Shown: positions 22,689-32,982 of the stretch, piece after piece
Numbering within the stretch: the stretch's first letter is position 1
Layout of the letters: every line of letters starts with the position of its first letter
Source of the DNA: Caryophanales bacterium UBA6865
GTDB lineage: Bacteria > Bacillota_I > Bacilli_A > RFN20 > CAG-826
NCBI GenBank assembly: GCA_002449265.1
Contig: DKCV01000008.1
Location: forward strand, 1-52,327
DNA: 52,327 nt
Direction: 5' to 3'
Translations under genes and position numbers: made by a program
Notes under the pieces: model-generated
Databases searched by the model: none
Told to the model about the DNA's origin: nothing
Seen by the model: only the letters and a program-made list of their open reading frames with translations

Positions 22689-25600
22689 TTAAAAGAGAGT
22701 CATCTGGTTACTTTCGCCTAAATCTCCAAGAGCACCGAGTTTTTTAAGGTCATCGATATTTCTTTCGCTTAATTTAGTGCGGTCCTTTAAATCTTCAATC
22801 GAAAGGAAGGTACCGTCTTTTCTAGCAGCGACAACGGTTTCTGCAGCGCTTTCTCCAAGATTATCCAAAACGCAATATGGCGGAATAAGAGATTTGTTCT
22901 TTTCATCGACGACAAAGTCAGTCGCTTCGCTCTTGTACAAATCAATATTCGAGAAATGATAGCCACGTTCAAGCATTTCACTCGCAACAATGAGAGACTT
23001 TAAGATTTCGTTGTCTTTTGGTGTGAAGGCTTTACGGTCTTGGGACTTTAGCTGTAATTCTTTGATCATTTGGTAGACCGCTTCTTTCCCTTTAATCATC
23101 GTAGCAATGTCCCATTTATCGCAGCGGACGCTAAAATAAATCGCGTAGAAATATAGAGGCATATAAAGTTTATACCAAGCCATACGAACCGCCCCCATAA
23201 CGTATGCGGTAGCGTGAGCACGAGGGAAAAGATATTGAATCTTGCGGCAAGACTCGATGTACCAATCCGGAACATTGTGTTTCTTCATTTCGGGGACATA
23301 GACCGCTTCTTTCTTTTGGAATTTGCCATGTCCATGTCGCACATCTTCCATGATTTGGAAGGATAAAGAAGAATCTACCCCCATCGAAATGAGATAGTTC
23401 ATGATATCGTCACGGCACCCGATAACCCCATCAAGCGTAGCGGTTTTGCTTGTGATAATGTCTTCTGCGTTATTATTCCAAACGTCAGTTCCGTGACTTA
23501 ATCCTGAAATAATAAGTAGGTCATTAAAGGAATGAGGAAGCGCTTTGGACAATAGCCCTTGGACGAAGTTAGTACCAAATTCAGGAAGAGCAACAGCCCC
23601 GGTAGCAAAATTTAGAGGGTTATTCTCCATCCCGAGTTCTTTTGGAGAGGAGAAAAGCGATAAGACACGTGGGTCATCCATCGGAATTTTCTTAAAGTCG
23701 TATTTCGTAATCAAAGTAAGCTTGCGAAGAGCGAGAGGATCAACGTGCCCTAGAAGGTCAAGTTTAAGAACCTCATCATGCATTGACGCAAAATCATAGT
23801 GAGTCGTAAGCCAGTCGCTTGTTAAATCATCGGCAGGGTGCTGATATGGGGTGAAGTCAAAAACATCCATGTCTTTAGGGATAACGACAATTCCGCCTGG
23901 ATGCTGACCCGTCGTGCGTTTAACGCCTTGGCATTTGTTCGCAATCTTGGCGATTTGAGCACTAGGAATGGAGTCTGGGTTAATCCCCATCTTCTCGTAA
24001 TAGCCTCGTACGAACCCGAAAGCAGTCTTATCAGCAACGGTTTCAATCGTCCCTGCGCGGTAGCAGTTATTTTCACCAAGTAAGGTTCTAGTATATGCGT
24101 GCGCGCGAGATTGATAATCGGGTGGGAAGTTTAAATCAATATCCGGGACTTTTTCGGCCTTAAACCCTAGGAAGGTTTGGAAAGGAATCGTTTGCCCGTT
24201 TTTAAGCATTTTTGTATGGCAAACAGGGCATTCTTTGTCAGGAAGATCAAATCCACTGCGGATATGCTTAAATTTTGGATCATCGTTCGCCCATTGAAAA
24301 TGCTTGCAATTTGGGCATAAATAATGTGGAGCGAGAGGATTGACTTCCGTAATATCCGCCATCGTCGCGGCAAAAGAAGAGCCAACCGAGCCACGTGATC
24401 CAACAAAATACCCATCTTCATTTGCTTTCTTGATAATGCAGTGAGCAATGTAATAAGTGACGGAGTAGCCGTTTCCAATAATACCGTCTAGCTCCATATC
24501 TAGACGTTTCTTAACTTCTGGGTCAGGATTTTCTCCATAATGGAGATGCAAGTTGTTATAGCAAATCTCACGGAGTCGTTCCGCACTATCTGGAAGGTTT
24601 GCGTTTGGTGGGAATGTGCCCATTTTAACTGGCTGAAGTACCCCTAATTGACTCGCGATATTGCGGGTATTGGTCACAATAATTTCTTTGCATTTATCTT
24701 CAGGAAGCCATTTTTTGAAAGAATCCATCATTTCTCGCGTGGAACGGAAATGCTGATCTGGGTTTTCAAAACGAGGCAAACGGGCACGGAATGGCGGGTT
24801 AAGCGGATGAGAGCCATTGCCGATTGCTTTTGCTTCAATATAGACATCGCGACAAATCTTATCTTCAGGATTGACATAATGGACGTCCCCTGTCGCACAC
24901 ACGGGAATCTTTAGTTCGTCTGCCGCCTTGATGATTGTTTTCAAAATTTGCATCAAACGGTCTTGCGTAATATCATGAGTATTCACCAAATAGGAATAAT
25001 TTTCGACAGGCTGGATTTCGATGTAATCATAAAATTTCATCGTTTCTTTTAGCTTGTCGTAAGAATCGTAAGTGGCGCTACGGAAGACTTCCCCATTGAA
25101 ACAAGCGCTACCAAAAAGAAGGTTCTTTCTTAGACGTGATAATTCTGACTTAGGAATCTTTGGTAAATCCGCTAAATAAGTGGTGTTGCTTAAAGAAACA
25201 AGCGCGTAAAGGTCTTTTAGCCCCTGCTCGTTTTTCACTAACGCGATCATATGCGTTGCGCGAATATTCTTATAGAAGTTAGAAACCGTTGATTTCACAA
25301 GATTATTGAGCTCATCCATGCTCGCGGTTCCCTTCTCGACTTTTTCTTTTAAAGGGGCAAAACGGAAATAATCTTCATCGATCTTAAGATTCAAAAGGTC
25401 TTTATGAAGGAGTTTCCCTTTTGGATTTAATATTGGGAGCATAACAGCCCAAGCGTTCCAAAGGCTTTCCGCGTCAGCGTCAGCGCGGTGCGCGGCATCT
25501 TCTTTATAATCAGGAAGCCCTAAGTTTTTATATAACGCCTCAAGGTTATGGTATTTACGGTCAGGGAAAAGATAGTGAGACAAAGGAAGGGTATCGATAA

Positions 25601-27125
25601 CGGGGTTCGTTAAAGGGGCTAATCCCATTCTCTTTCTCGATTCGTTTAAAAAGCCCATATCGAAGCTTGCGTTATGCGAAACTAAGATCGTTCCTTTAAT
25701 GAATTCCTCGATTTGAGGCATAAGCTCTTCAATCGTCGGTTTTCCTTTTACCATCTCATCGGTGATGTGGGTTTTCTCTTGAATCATCTTCGGAATCGCA
25801 ATCCCTGGATTAATCAAGGAGTCAAATCGTTTACTCACCGCGCCGTTTTCGACTAAAACACCACCGAATTCCGTCATGCGGTCAAACATACTCGATAAAC
25901 CGGTAGTTTCGGTATCGAATACGCAAAATCGGGCATTAGAAAGAGAGATATCGCTCGGATTAAAAACGTAATTGGGAAACGGGTCAAACATATAGAATTC
26001 ACAGCCATAAAGGATATGAAGCCCGGTTGCTTTTCCCGCCTTTTGTGCGTCTGGGAAGGCTTGAATATCGCCATGGTCTGTCACGGCAATCGCGTCCATT
26101 CCCATGTTTTTAGCAAGGGCGCAATAATCATTCATCTCCCCTAATCCGTCCATCGCACTCATTTTGGTATGGAGGTGAAGCTCTACACGCTTTTCTTTTT
26201 CAGGGTCATCGCGGAGGGGTTTTGGCGGAAGTTTCTCATAATAATCAATCATGACGATAGATTCGCCGGTGAATTTATCGGGTCCAACGCGCCCTTTGAT
26301 TAAGCAATAATCGCCGACTTTGATCCCTTGCATTTCTTCGGCGGATAAGCCGGATTTGCTTTGGAAAGCGCGAAGATTAATCGCACTATCATCGTCACCA
26401 ATCGCAAAAGTTCCCGAGAGCGTTCCTTTGCGGGTAAGTTTCGTTTCCGCTTGAAAAATGACGCCTTTAAAGGTGACATTTACCATCGCCATCGAATAAA
26501 GCTCTTTGATGGATTTCACTTCCAAATAATTCCCTTTACGAGAATAACGTTCACGCTGTATCGATTGAATATATTCGCTTTGTGCTTGGTTAATCGCCTC
26601 TTTGTATTCTTTTTCTTTGGCGATGTCATATTCGCTAGGAGGAGGAACTTCTTCTTTTTTCTCTTCGGCTTTTTCTTCCTTTGTCGGTTCTACAAAAAGA
26701 ACGACTGGCTCATAAGACAAAAAATCAAGGAGCTCATTAAAATTAGATAGAACTTCTTCAATTTTTGCCTCATCTTCTTTTTTGATTGCTTTAATAGAGA
26801 CTTTATTGTCGTGATCTAAAACAAAAGCAAAAGGCGAAACGTCACGATAACGATTTAAATACCAACTAGAAAACAAAGAGGAATAGTCTTCAAGCGTAGG
26901 CGCTTTTTCATAAGAAAAATGAATGTCATAAAGATAACGGAGATTAGAAAGCCCCTGCATGAATTCCTCCAATAAGGAATAATCCCAAGGAACTTCTTTT
27001 TGAAAATAGAAAATGACCTTGTAACGATTATTCGGGTCTTTTTCGCAACGAGAAAAAGAGAGGTCATAACTAGAAGGATCACTCACCTTCAGCGATTTTA
27101 AAAATTCGAGCATTCTCTTTTCCAT
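22689..27125 (-). CDS. polC: DNA polymerase III alpha subunit, PolC type
   Basis: This is the main replicative DNA polymerase of Firmicutes, with built-in proofreading. The 1478 residues contain an N-terminal domain, an OB fold (about 215-300), a PHP domain interrupted by the exonuclease (HLHTKMSAMDG near 313), a DnaQ-like 3'-5' exonuclease (FDTETTGL near 403; HADADAESL-like end AAHRADADAES), and a zinc module CPNCKHF...CPVCHTK. The palm has catalytic aspartates in PDIDLNF near 993. The length is normal. It is the last gene of the rpsB-to-polC run, 11 bp after rseP. proS, which often lies between them, is absent. Confidence 0.98.
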   Translation of the reverse strand: MEKRMLEFLKSLKVSDPSSYDLSFSRCEKDPNNRYKVIFYFQKEVPWDYSLLEEFMQGLSNLRYLYDIHFSYEKAPTLEDYSSLFSSWYLNRYRDVSPFAFVLDHDNKVSIKAIKKEDEAKIEEVLSNFNELLDFLSYEPVVLFVEPTKEEKAEEKKEEVPPPSEYDIAKEKEYKEAINQAQSEYIQSIQRERYSRKGNYLEVKSIKELYSMAMVNVTFKGVIFQAETKLTRKGTLSGTFAIGDDDSAINLRAFQSKSGLSAEEMQGIKVGDYCLIKGRVGPDKFTGESIVMIDYYEKLPPKPLRDDPEKEKRVELHLHTKMSAMDGLGEMNDYCALAKNMGMDAIAVTDHGDIQAFPDAQKAGKATGLHILYGCEFYMFDPFPNYVFNPSDISLSNARFCVFDTETTGLSSMFDRMTEFGGVLVENGAVSKRFDSLINPGIAIPKMIQEKTHITDEMVKGKPTIEELMPQIEEFIKGTILVSHNASFDMGFLNESRKRMGLAPLTNPVIDTLPLSHYLFPDRKYHNLEALYKNLGLPDYKEDAAHRADADAESLWNAWAVMLPILNPKGKLLHKDLLNLKIDEDYFRFAPLKEKVEKGTASMDELNNLVKSTVSNFYKNIRATHMIALVKNEQGLKDLYALVSLSNTTYLADLPKIPKSELSRLRKNLLFGSACFNGEVFRSATYDSYDKLKETMKFYDYIEIQPVENYSYLVNTHDITQDRLMQILKTIIKAADELKIPVCATGDVHYVNPEDKICRDVYIEAKAIGNGSHPLNPPFRARLPRFENPDQHFRSTREMMDSFKKWLPEDKCKEIIVTNTRNIASQLGVLQPVKMGTFPPNANLPDSAERLREICYNNLHLHYGENPDPEVKKRLDMELDGIIGNGYSVTYYIAHCIIKKANEDGYFVGSRGSVGSSFAATMADITEVNPLAPHYLCPNCKHFQWANDDPKFKHIRSGFDLPDKECPVCHTKMLKNGQTIPFQTFLGFKAEKVPDIDLNFPPDYQSRAHAYTRTLLGENNCYRAGTIETVADKTAFGFVRGYYEKMGINPDSIPSAQIAKIANKCQGVKRTTGQHPGGIVVIPKDMDVFDFTPYQHPADDLTSDWLTTHYDFASMHDEVLKLDLLGHVDPLALRKLTLITKYDFKKIPMDDPRVLSLFSSPKELGMENNPLNFATGAVALPEFGTNFVQGLLSKALPHSFNDLLIISGLSHGTDVWNNNAEDIITSKTATLDGVIGCRDDIMNYLISMGVDSSLSFQIMEDVRHGHGKFQKKEAVYVPEMKKHNVPDWYIESCRKIQYLFPRAHATAYVMGAVRMAWYKLYMPLYFYAIYFSVRCDKWDIATMIKGKEAVYQMIKELQLKSQDRKAFTPKDNEILKSLIVASEMLERGYHFSNIDLYKSEATDFVVDEKNKSLIPPYCVLDNLGESAAETVVAARKDGTFLSIEDLKDRTKLSERNIDDLKKLGALGDLGESNQMTLF

Positions 27126-27136
27126 TGTCTATCCAC

Positions 27137-28576
27137 CTAAAACAAATTGATGACATCTTTCACCGTGATAAAAATAGCGAGTAGCATTAATAAGCCAAGT
27201 CCAACATAAGAAACAATCGCTTTTGCTTTTTGAGGTATCTTCTTTTTGAATATTTTTTCAATCACCGTGACAAATAATCCCCAACCATCTAGTCCAGGGA
27301 ATGGGAGCAAATTGAAAATCGCTAAATTAAGGGAAACCAATCCTCCATAATAGAAGAACGTTTTCCCCCAACCCATATAGCTAGATAATTGCGATAATCC
27401 CGCGCCCATCGCGACAACTCCCCCAACGGAATTGAAATTGCCAAAGAATAAGCTCTTCAATCCTTCGCCAATCATCGGAAAGAAATTCACCCAGTCGATG
27501 CATCCAGAAAGAAGCCGGTCCCCAAAAGGCGCCCAATATTCATTGCTATAGGTGGAAAGGGAAGGACCTTCATAACTCGAAGAAGAACGTGTAATAGAAA
27601 TTTCTTTTTTCTCGATGGAAGCGACTATTTTCCCAACATTAGAAGCATTTGCTAAAGAAATATGGAAAGTTAATTTATTGCCTTCAACCAATTCGATTTT
27701 GTTAGAAAAATCAGGGTAATAATTCACCCCTAATTCACGCTCAAGAGAATCAGTTGGAGTAGCAATAAAATTCTTAGAAGAATCTTGTAGAGGAGAATAA
27801 AGACTAATATTGCTATATAAGCTAGTGGATGTTTTTTCGCTTGCAGGATAATAGGTCACAATCACGTGGCTATCATTTAAAATCGCATCCGTATCGAGAA
27901 TAAAACCATAATTCTTTTGGTCTTTAGAGACGGCTAAACCAGGAGAAACAAACCGATAATCGTTTTGCTCTTCTTTCTTACCAAGCACGCTTTCTTCGCC
28001 TTGAATATAAAATCCATAAACCCAGGGATTCGCATCTTTTGTTCCGATATATAGATTTCCAGAATCTAATGGGAACGAGGCTTCATAACGCCCTCTTTGA
28101 GTATTAACTTTGGCTAAACTAGTCTCGTTAATGGTAACTTCTTTTGCTAAAAAGGATTGATAAGATTGGTAGGAAGGGAAAGAAACTGCATAAATTAAGC
28201 AAAATAAGAAAGAAAGCAATAAATTAACGGCAATACCTGCGACAAGAATCAAGCATCGTTTCCAAGCAGAAACCCCTTCGAGGCTTCTTTCTATCGGGAT
28301 ATCTTTGAAGCGGTCATCAATTTCCGCTTCATCCCCTTCGTTTTTCATTTCTTCTCCATACATAGAGACGTATCCGCCAAGCGGAATCGCGCGAATCGAA
28401 AAAGTCGTCTCGGCGCCCTTTCGTTTATGGGAGAAAAGCTTTGGGCCGAAGCCAATCGAATATTCGTCGCAATAAACGCCAAAGCGCTTGGCCATAAATA
28501 GGTGTCCGGCTTCGTGAGCGCTAATAAGGACTCCAAGCATAACGATAAGAATAAGAATAGTGACAAAAATATGCAT
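27137..28576 (-). CDS. rseP: RseP/RasP-type site-2 protease with enlarged central domain
   Basis: This intramembrane zinc metalloprotease cleaves anti-sigma factors and signal-peptide remnants. The zinc-binding HEAGH motif lies at residues 20-24 in the first membrane segment, and the third zinc ligand region is LLPFPGLDGWGLF near the C-terminus. The family also has a GFGPK-type segment, seen here as SIGFGPKLFSHKRKG. At 479 residues it is about 50 longer than usual. The central extracytoplasmic part (about 130-330) does not show an obvious PDZ domain. It follows dxr by 3 bp. Confidence 0.9.
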   Translation of the reverse strand: MHIFVTILILIVMLGVLISAHEAGHLFMAKRFGVYCDEYSIGFGPKLFSHKRKGAETTFSIRAIPLGGYVSMYGEEMKNEGDEAEIDDRFKDIPIERSLEGVSAWKRCLILVAGIAVNLLLSFLFCLIYAVSFPSYQSYQSFLAKEVTINETSLAKVNTQRGRYEASFPLDSGNLYIGTKDANPWVYGFYIQGEESVLGKKEEQNDYRFVSPGLAVSKDQKNYGFILDTDAILNDSHVIVTYYPASEKTSTSLYSNISLYSPLQDSSKNFIATPTDSLERELGVNYYPDFSNKIELVEGNKLTFHISLANASNVGKIVASIEKKEISITRSSSSYEGPSLSTYSNEYWAPFGDRLLSGCIDWVNFFPMIGEGLKSLFFGNFNSVGGVVAMGAGLSQLSSYMGWGKTFFYYGGLVSLNLAIFNLLPFPGLDGWGLFVTVIEKIFKKKIPQKAKAIVSYVGLGLLMLLAIFITVKDVINLF

Positions 28577-28579
28577 TAA

Positions 28580-29731
28580 TTAATCTCCCACCTCTAAGCG
28601 AAGGTACTCCCTCGTAGAATGATCGGCAATAAGAATATCACGTAGTGAAGCCTCATGGGGCGATTTCACATTCAATAATGCTTTTTTCACCCATTCTTCA
28701 ATCGAAAGGAAAGGAATCTTCTTTTCTAAGAACAAGTAGTCGCATTCTTCGACCGCGGCATTAAGAATCGCACCATATGCGCCTCCTTTTTGATAAGCGC
28801 TTGTTGCAATTTTGACCGCTGGATAACGTTTTTCATCGAATAGGTGAAAATGATATGGGCCGAATTCATCCAAGGAATTAACTTTTAAAATATCATCTAG
28901 CTTGACCTTTCCTTCGTATAAAGCGTAAGCAATTGGGCCGTGCATATCAGGCTTACTCACTTCTCCAATTAAGGTGCCGTTCTTTAATTCTAGAGCGCTA
29001 TGAAGATGACTTTCATCATGCAAGATGACCTTGATATCGTCAATCGGCCAATCAAAAAGTATCGAAGCCTCAATCACCTCAAAACCTTTATTGAACATCG
29101 TATCACTATCAATCGTGATTTTTTTGCCCATGTTCCAAGTAGGATGATTTAATGCAAGCTCTGGGGTAACGTTTTGAAGTTCTTCGCGCTTTTTATTGCG
29201 GAAAGCGCCACCACTGCCCGTAATCAAAATTCTTTTTACTTCATCTTTAGAAACTAAAGAAAAGCACTTCGCTATTGCAACATGTTCTGAATCAATCGGA
29301 TAAAGAGTGCCATGTCCTTCTTTTAAAAGAGATTTAATGAATCTTCCCCCAACGACAAGCGATTCTTTATTCGCTAAGCAAAGGATTTTGTTTAATTCCA
29401 AAGCACGGATAGAAGGAAGTAATCCAGCAAAGCCAACGAGCGCGTTAACTACCATCTCGGCGTCCGTATCTCTCAATAAAGAAAGTAAGCCATCGTCTCC
29501 ATGATAAAAATGAAGATTGGGGTAAGTTTCTTTTAAATATAGATAATCATTTTCGTTTTTTACGCAAATCCATTCAATCGAAGGGAAACGCTCCAAAATG
29601 GAAGGGATTTTATTCACACGTTCCCCAACCGAAATTGCTTTCAATAGAAAATGCGTGCGGTCAAGAAAGAGGATATCAAGAGCTTGCGTACCGATGTTGC
29701 CGCTTGCTCCAAGCAAGCAAACTTTCTTCAT
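28580..29731 (-). CDS. dxr: 1-deoxy-D-xylulose 5-phosphate reductoisomerase
   Basis: This is the second enzyme of the MEP isoprenoid pathway, converting DXP to MEP with NADPH. The 383 residues start MKKVCLLGASGNIGTQALD, the NADPH-binding loop. LANKESLVVGG, PIDSEH and NHPTWNMGKKITIDSDTM carry the metal- and substrate-binding residues. The ATG at 29731 overlaps the cdsA stop by 4 bp (ATGA), so the longer frame from 29746 is rejected. Its presence shows isoprenoids are made by the MEP route. Confidence 0.97.
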   Translation of the reverse strand: MKKVCLLGASGNIGTQALDILFLDRTHFLLKAISVGERVNKIPSILERFPSIEWICVKNENDYLYLKETYPNLHFYHGDDGLLSLLRDTDAEMVVNALVGFAGLLPSIRALELNKILCLANKESLVVGGRFIKSLLKEGHGTLYPIDSEHVAIAKCFSLVSKDEVKRILITGSGGAFRNKKREELQNVTPELALNHPTWNMGKKITIDSDTMFNKGFEVIEASILFDWPIDDIKVILHDESHLHSALELKNGTLIGEVSKPDMHGPIAYALYEGKVKLDDILKVNSLDEFGPYHFHLFDEKRYPAVKIATSAYQKGGAYGAILNAAVEECDYLFLEKKIPFLSIEEWVKKALLNVKSPHEASLRDILIADHSTREYLRLEVGD

Positions 29732-30798
29732 AAGGCAAAATTCCAACCATTCGTAATGAAAATGAGAATGATGGTCATTCCAATCGCGCTAAAGAGGTTG
29801 CTATCAATTCGGTCCATCACGCCGCCATGTCCTGGGATAAGGGTGCCAAAATCTTTTATTCCATAATGACGCTTAATTAAGCTAAGGGACAAATCACCTA
29901 AAACGCCAGCAAGCGTTCCAACAATCGATAAAAGCAGAATCCAATACCATTTATCCAATGTTAAAGTTGGTAGAATTGGAAAACGACAAGCAGCCATTAC
30001 AATTCCAAATACAAAAGTGCAAATTATCCCTCCGAGGATCCCAAAGAAGAATCCTTCCCACGTTTTGTTTGGAGAGATGCGAGGATTCATCTTGTGCTTC
30101 CCAAAGAAAACGCCCCCAAAATAAGCAAAAACATCACTTAACGTCGCCGCAATTAGCATTTCGAAGATAAGCCCAACGCTCCAAAAATATTGGAATTGCC
30201 AAATTGAAGGGAGTTCTACGCCGATTTTCTCCCCCATCCATTGTTGATTCATAAAAATAGAATCATGGCTAAATAAGTAAAACGGATAATAACGCAAGAA
30301 GAAAAAGCATTGGAACCCTAAACCGAGCAAAAGGGTAAAGAAAACAAAATAAGCGACATCCGCAAAATCAAAATTTTTGTCGATAATTGCAACAAGGCAA
30401 TATGCGCCAATCGCAACTGCCACTCCAATCGGGGTTACTACGATTCCGGAATAATAGTCTTCAAGGGAGAATTGGAAGGCAGTGTGATTGATTTCGGATA
30501 ATTGAAATTCCAGTAAATTCGCTTTAATGACAAACCAATATACGTAACTAAAAACGACTATATAGGTCAAAACCCAAATCCACCATCCATATTTTTTTCT
30601 TGTGGCGTGAATCATTTCGTATACCCCAAAGGCAATGACCATCGCGAGCAAAAAGAAGAAAACCCACCCACCTAAAAATATCGCTGGAATAAGCGTTAAA
30701 AGCATCCCAATCGACGCAAGGATACGGGTATACATGGATTTTTTTGTTTTTTCCGAAAGTTCATTTACCTCCAAATGAGGCAATTCGTTATTATTCAT
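29728..30798 (-). CDS. cdsA: Phosphatidate cytidylyltransferase (CDP-diglyceride synthase)
   Basis: This integral membrane enzyme makes CDP-diacylglycerol from CTP and phosphatidic acid. The C-terminal signature is intact: SPNKTWEGFFFG, LGDLSLSLIKRHYGIKDFG and PGHGGVMDRIDS, with the catalytic aspartates. At 356 residues it is longer than the usual 260-280, because of extra hydrophobic segments and a wide loop in the middle (about 170-230). It overlaps uppS by 8 bp and dxr by 4 bp. Confidence 0.96.
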   Translation of the reverse strand: MNNNELPHLEVNELSEKTKKSMYTRILASIGMLLTLIPAIFLGGWVFFFLLAMVIAFGVYEMIHATRKKYGWWIWVLTYIVVFSYVYWFVIKANLLEFQLSEINHTAFQFSLEDYYSGIVVTPIGVAVAIGAYCLVAIIDKNFDFADVAYFVFFTLLLGLGFQCFFFLRYYPFYLFSHDSIFMNQQWMGEKIGVELPSIWQFQYFWSVGLIFEMLIAATLSDVFAYFGGVFFGKHKMNPRISPNKTWEGFFFGILGGIICTFVFGIVMAACRFPILPTLTLDKWYWILLLSIVGTLAGVLGDLSLSLIKRHYGIKDFGTLIPGHGGVMDRIDSNLFSAIGMTIILIFITNGWNFAL

Positions 30799-31519
30799 TT
30801 TGAAGACCTCCGAAACGACGATTCCGTTCGCAATAGATTTTTAAGCAATCAATGAAAGCGTCCCTTTTGAAATCTGGCCATTTGACACGAGTGAAAACGA
30901 ATTCACTATAAGCAATCTCGTAAAGCATGTAGTTAGAAACCCGTTCTTCTCCTGAAGTACGAATCAAAAGATCGACATCGGGCAAAAAAGGGTTCCATAA
31001 ATAATTCTTAAAGGTTTCTTCGTTCAAGTTGTCGATAGATAGAGTCCCTTTTTTATAATCCACCGCTATCTTTTTCGCAGCACGTACGATTTCGTCTCTT
31101 CCACCATAATTAAGACAAATGTTGAGGAAAAAACTGGAATTATTTTTTGTTTTTTCCATAGATTCATAACAAATCTCTCTTGTCTTTGGGCGGATTCTCT
31201 TTAAATCACCAGAAATAAGAACGCGCGTTCCAGTAGAATTTAGATAATCGATTTCCTTATGAAAAAAGGCTTCTAAGTAATCCATAAGATGATCGATTTC
31301 CTCTTGTGGGCGGTTCCAGTTTTCGGTGCTAAACGCATAAAAACTCATGTAGCGAATAGAAAATTCGCGGCAGCATTCGAATAATTCAATAATACGGTTA
31401 CAAGCTTCTTTATGGCCTAAAAATCGCGGCAAACCACGCATCTTCGCCCAACGGCCATTCCCATCCATAATAAAAGCGACATGGTTAAGTTTTTTTGTTA
31501 GCTGAAAAGTTTCCGCCAT
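30791..31519 (-). CDS. uppS: Isoprenyl transferase (undecaprenyl diphosphate synthase)
   Basis: This enzyme makes the C55 lipid carrier for cell-wall synthesis by adding isopentenyl units to farnesyl diphosphate in cis. The 242 residues contain the conserved FIMDGNGRWAKMRGLPR with the catalytic Asp, SFYAFSTENWNRP, and DLLIRTSGEERVSNYMLYE. The length is normal. It lies 117 bp after frr and overlaps cdsA. Confidence 0.97.
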   Translation of the reverse strand: MAETFQLTKKLNHVAFIMDGNGRWAKMRGLPRFLGHKEACNRIIELFECCREFSIRYMSFYAFSTENWNRPQEEIDHLMDYLEAFFHKEIDYLNSTGTRVLISGDLKRIRPKTREICYESMEKTKNNSSFFLNICLNYGGRDEIVRAAKKIAVDYKKGTLSIDNLNEETFKNYLWNPFLPDVDLLIRTSGEERVSNYMLYEIAYSEFVFTRVKWPDFKRDAFIDCLKIYCERNRRFGGLQNE

Positions 31520-31636
31520 CAGGGATGATTATATATCAAGGTTCCTTTTTTAAAAAGGAAAGGAATAGAAATGGTAGAGTTTTTAGGAAAGAAAAAGGCC
31601 TACCGAAGTAAGCCAATATCTAGCAAAGGTCGACGA

Positions 31637-32182
31637 TTAGATGGAGAGGATCTCTTTTTGCTTTTCGGCAAGAAGCTCATCAATCTTTTTATTTGAGGTA
31701 TCCACCGCTTTTTGAATATCGTCTTCCACGCGATCTTTGTAATCGTCACTCATGGAATCGTCTTCTTTGATTAAATCCAAAAAGTCGCGACGGATATTAC
31801 GAATGCTGACTTTAGCTTCATCCGCCATCGTTTTTGCTTCTTTGGCGATTTGTTTTCTCGTATCTTCGGTAAGAGGAGGAATGACTAAACGAATCGCATC
31901 CGCTTCCACTTGTGGATTAATGCCTAAATTCGCACTAGCAATAGCGGCAGCAATCGGCTTAAGGTCTTCACGGGAATAAGGCTTCACCAAAAGCTGACGT
32001 GGCTCAGGCATAGAAACACTCGATAATGATGTGATTTCCATTTTATCGCCATAATAATCGCATTTGATGCCGCTTAAAATAGCAGGGTTAGCACGTCCGC
32101 TTCTTAATTTTGAAAAAGAGGTTAAAAGGCTATTGATGCTTTTTTCCATCTTTTCGCTAGCTTCGTTAACAATCGGGTCCAT
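31637..32182 (-). CDS. frr: Ribosome recycling factor
   Basis: This factor, with EF-G, splits the ribosome after termination. The 181 residues form the usual RRF pattern: LRSGRANPAIL near 26-36, the PEPRQLLVKPY hinge region, NPQVEADAIRLVIPPLTEDTR split across the beta domain, and the C-terminal helix. It starts 4 bp after pyrH. A hairpin of AAAAAGGAA type lies in the following gap. Confidence 0.98.
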   Translation of the reverse strand: MDPIVNEASEKMEKSINSLLTSFSKLRSGRANPAILSGIKCDYYGDKMEITSLSSVSMPEPRQLLVKPYSREDLKPIAAAIASANLGINPQVEADAIRLVIPPLTEDTRKQIAKEAKTMADEAKVSIRNIRRDFLDLIKEDDSMSDDYKDRVEDDIQKAVDTSNKKIDELLAEKQKEILSI

Positions 32183-32186
32183 AAAA

Positions 32187-32909
32187 TTACTCCTTACTAA
32201 TGGTGCTTCCTAGATTATCACCTTTCACAACTTTAACAAGGTCATCCGCGCTATTCATGCCAAACACGCGAATTTCAATGTCGGTATCCTCGAGCATTGT
32301 CGCAGCGGTAAGATCCATAACAGCGAGTTTTTTCTCAACAAGCTCGTGGTAAGAAAGATGGGGGATGAGTTTGGCATTTTTGTTGACTCTTGGGTCAGAA
32401 TCATAAACTCCCCCAACGCCGTTTTTGCCCATAAGAATGGCTTCTGCGCCAACTTCTCTTGCTCTTAGGGTTGCCGTCGTATCGGTGGTGAAATATGGGT
32501 TACCAGTTCCACCGGCAAAGATTACAACTCGCCCACTCGATAAGTGATGAATGGCTTTTCGGCGAATATAAGGTTCGCAAACTTGGGGAACGTTGATCGA
32601 ACTCATGACACGAGTTTCTAAACCAATTTCTTCAAATGCGCTTTGAAGAGCCATCGCGTTAATGATGGTTCCTAACATTCCCATGTAATCGGCAGTCGAG
32701 CGTTCAATGCCAATCTTTTCGGCTAAACGCCCTCTCCAAATATTGCCAGCGCCAACAACAACGCCAACTTCAACTCCGAGCTTACGAACTTCTTTAATGG
32801 CCAAGGCGACATTTTCAAGCTGTCTCTTGTCGAGAATGGTTTCATCGGCGCGGTCAGAAAGTGCCTCGCCAGATATTTTTACGATAATTCTTTTGTATTT
32901 TGTATTCAT
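32187..32909 (-). CDS. pyrH: UMP kinase
   Basis: This bacterial hexameric UMP kinase makes UDP and is a control point of pyrimidine synthesis. The 240 residues begin YKRIIVKISGEAL and contain VVGAGNIWRGR, ADYMGMLGTIINA, IFAGGTGNPYFTTDT and GVYDSDPR. The length is normal. It follows tsf after a 73-bp gap with a hairpin, so part of the transcription may stop before it. Confidence 0.98.
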   Translation of the reverse strand: MNTKYKRIIVKISGEALSDRADETILDKRQLENVALAIKEVRKLGVEVGVVVGAGNIWRGRLAEKIGIERSTADYMGMLGTIINAMALQSAFEEIGLETRVMSSINVPQVCEPYIRRKAIHHLSSGRVVIFAGGTGNPYFTTDTTATLRAREVGAEAILMGKNGVGGVYDSDPRVNKNAKLIPHLSYHELVEKKLAVMDLTAATMLEDTDIEIRVFGMNSADDLVKVVKGDNLGSTISKE

Positions 32910-32955
32910 AGCACCTAATTATAGGCAACTTAACGCGAGTTGAAAACATAAAGAA

Positions 32956-32975
32956 AACCGCCAGTAACGGCGGTT
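32956..32975 (-). terminator. Hairpin between tsf and pyrH (partial terminator)
   Basis: On the minus strand AACCGCC and GGCGGTT form a perfect 7-bp stem with a 6-base loop, followed by only a short TTC-rich tail. It may attenuate transcription of downstream genes. Confidence 0.55.
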
Positions 32976-32982
32976 AACTCTT

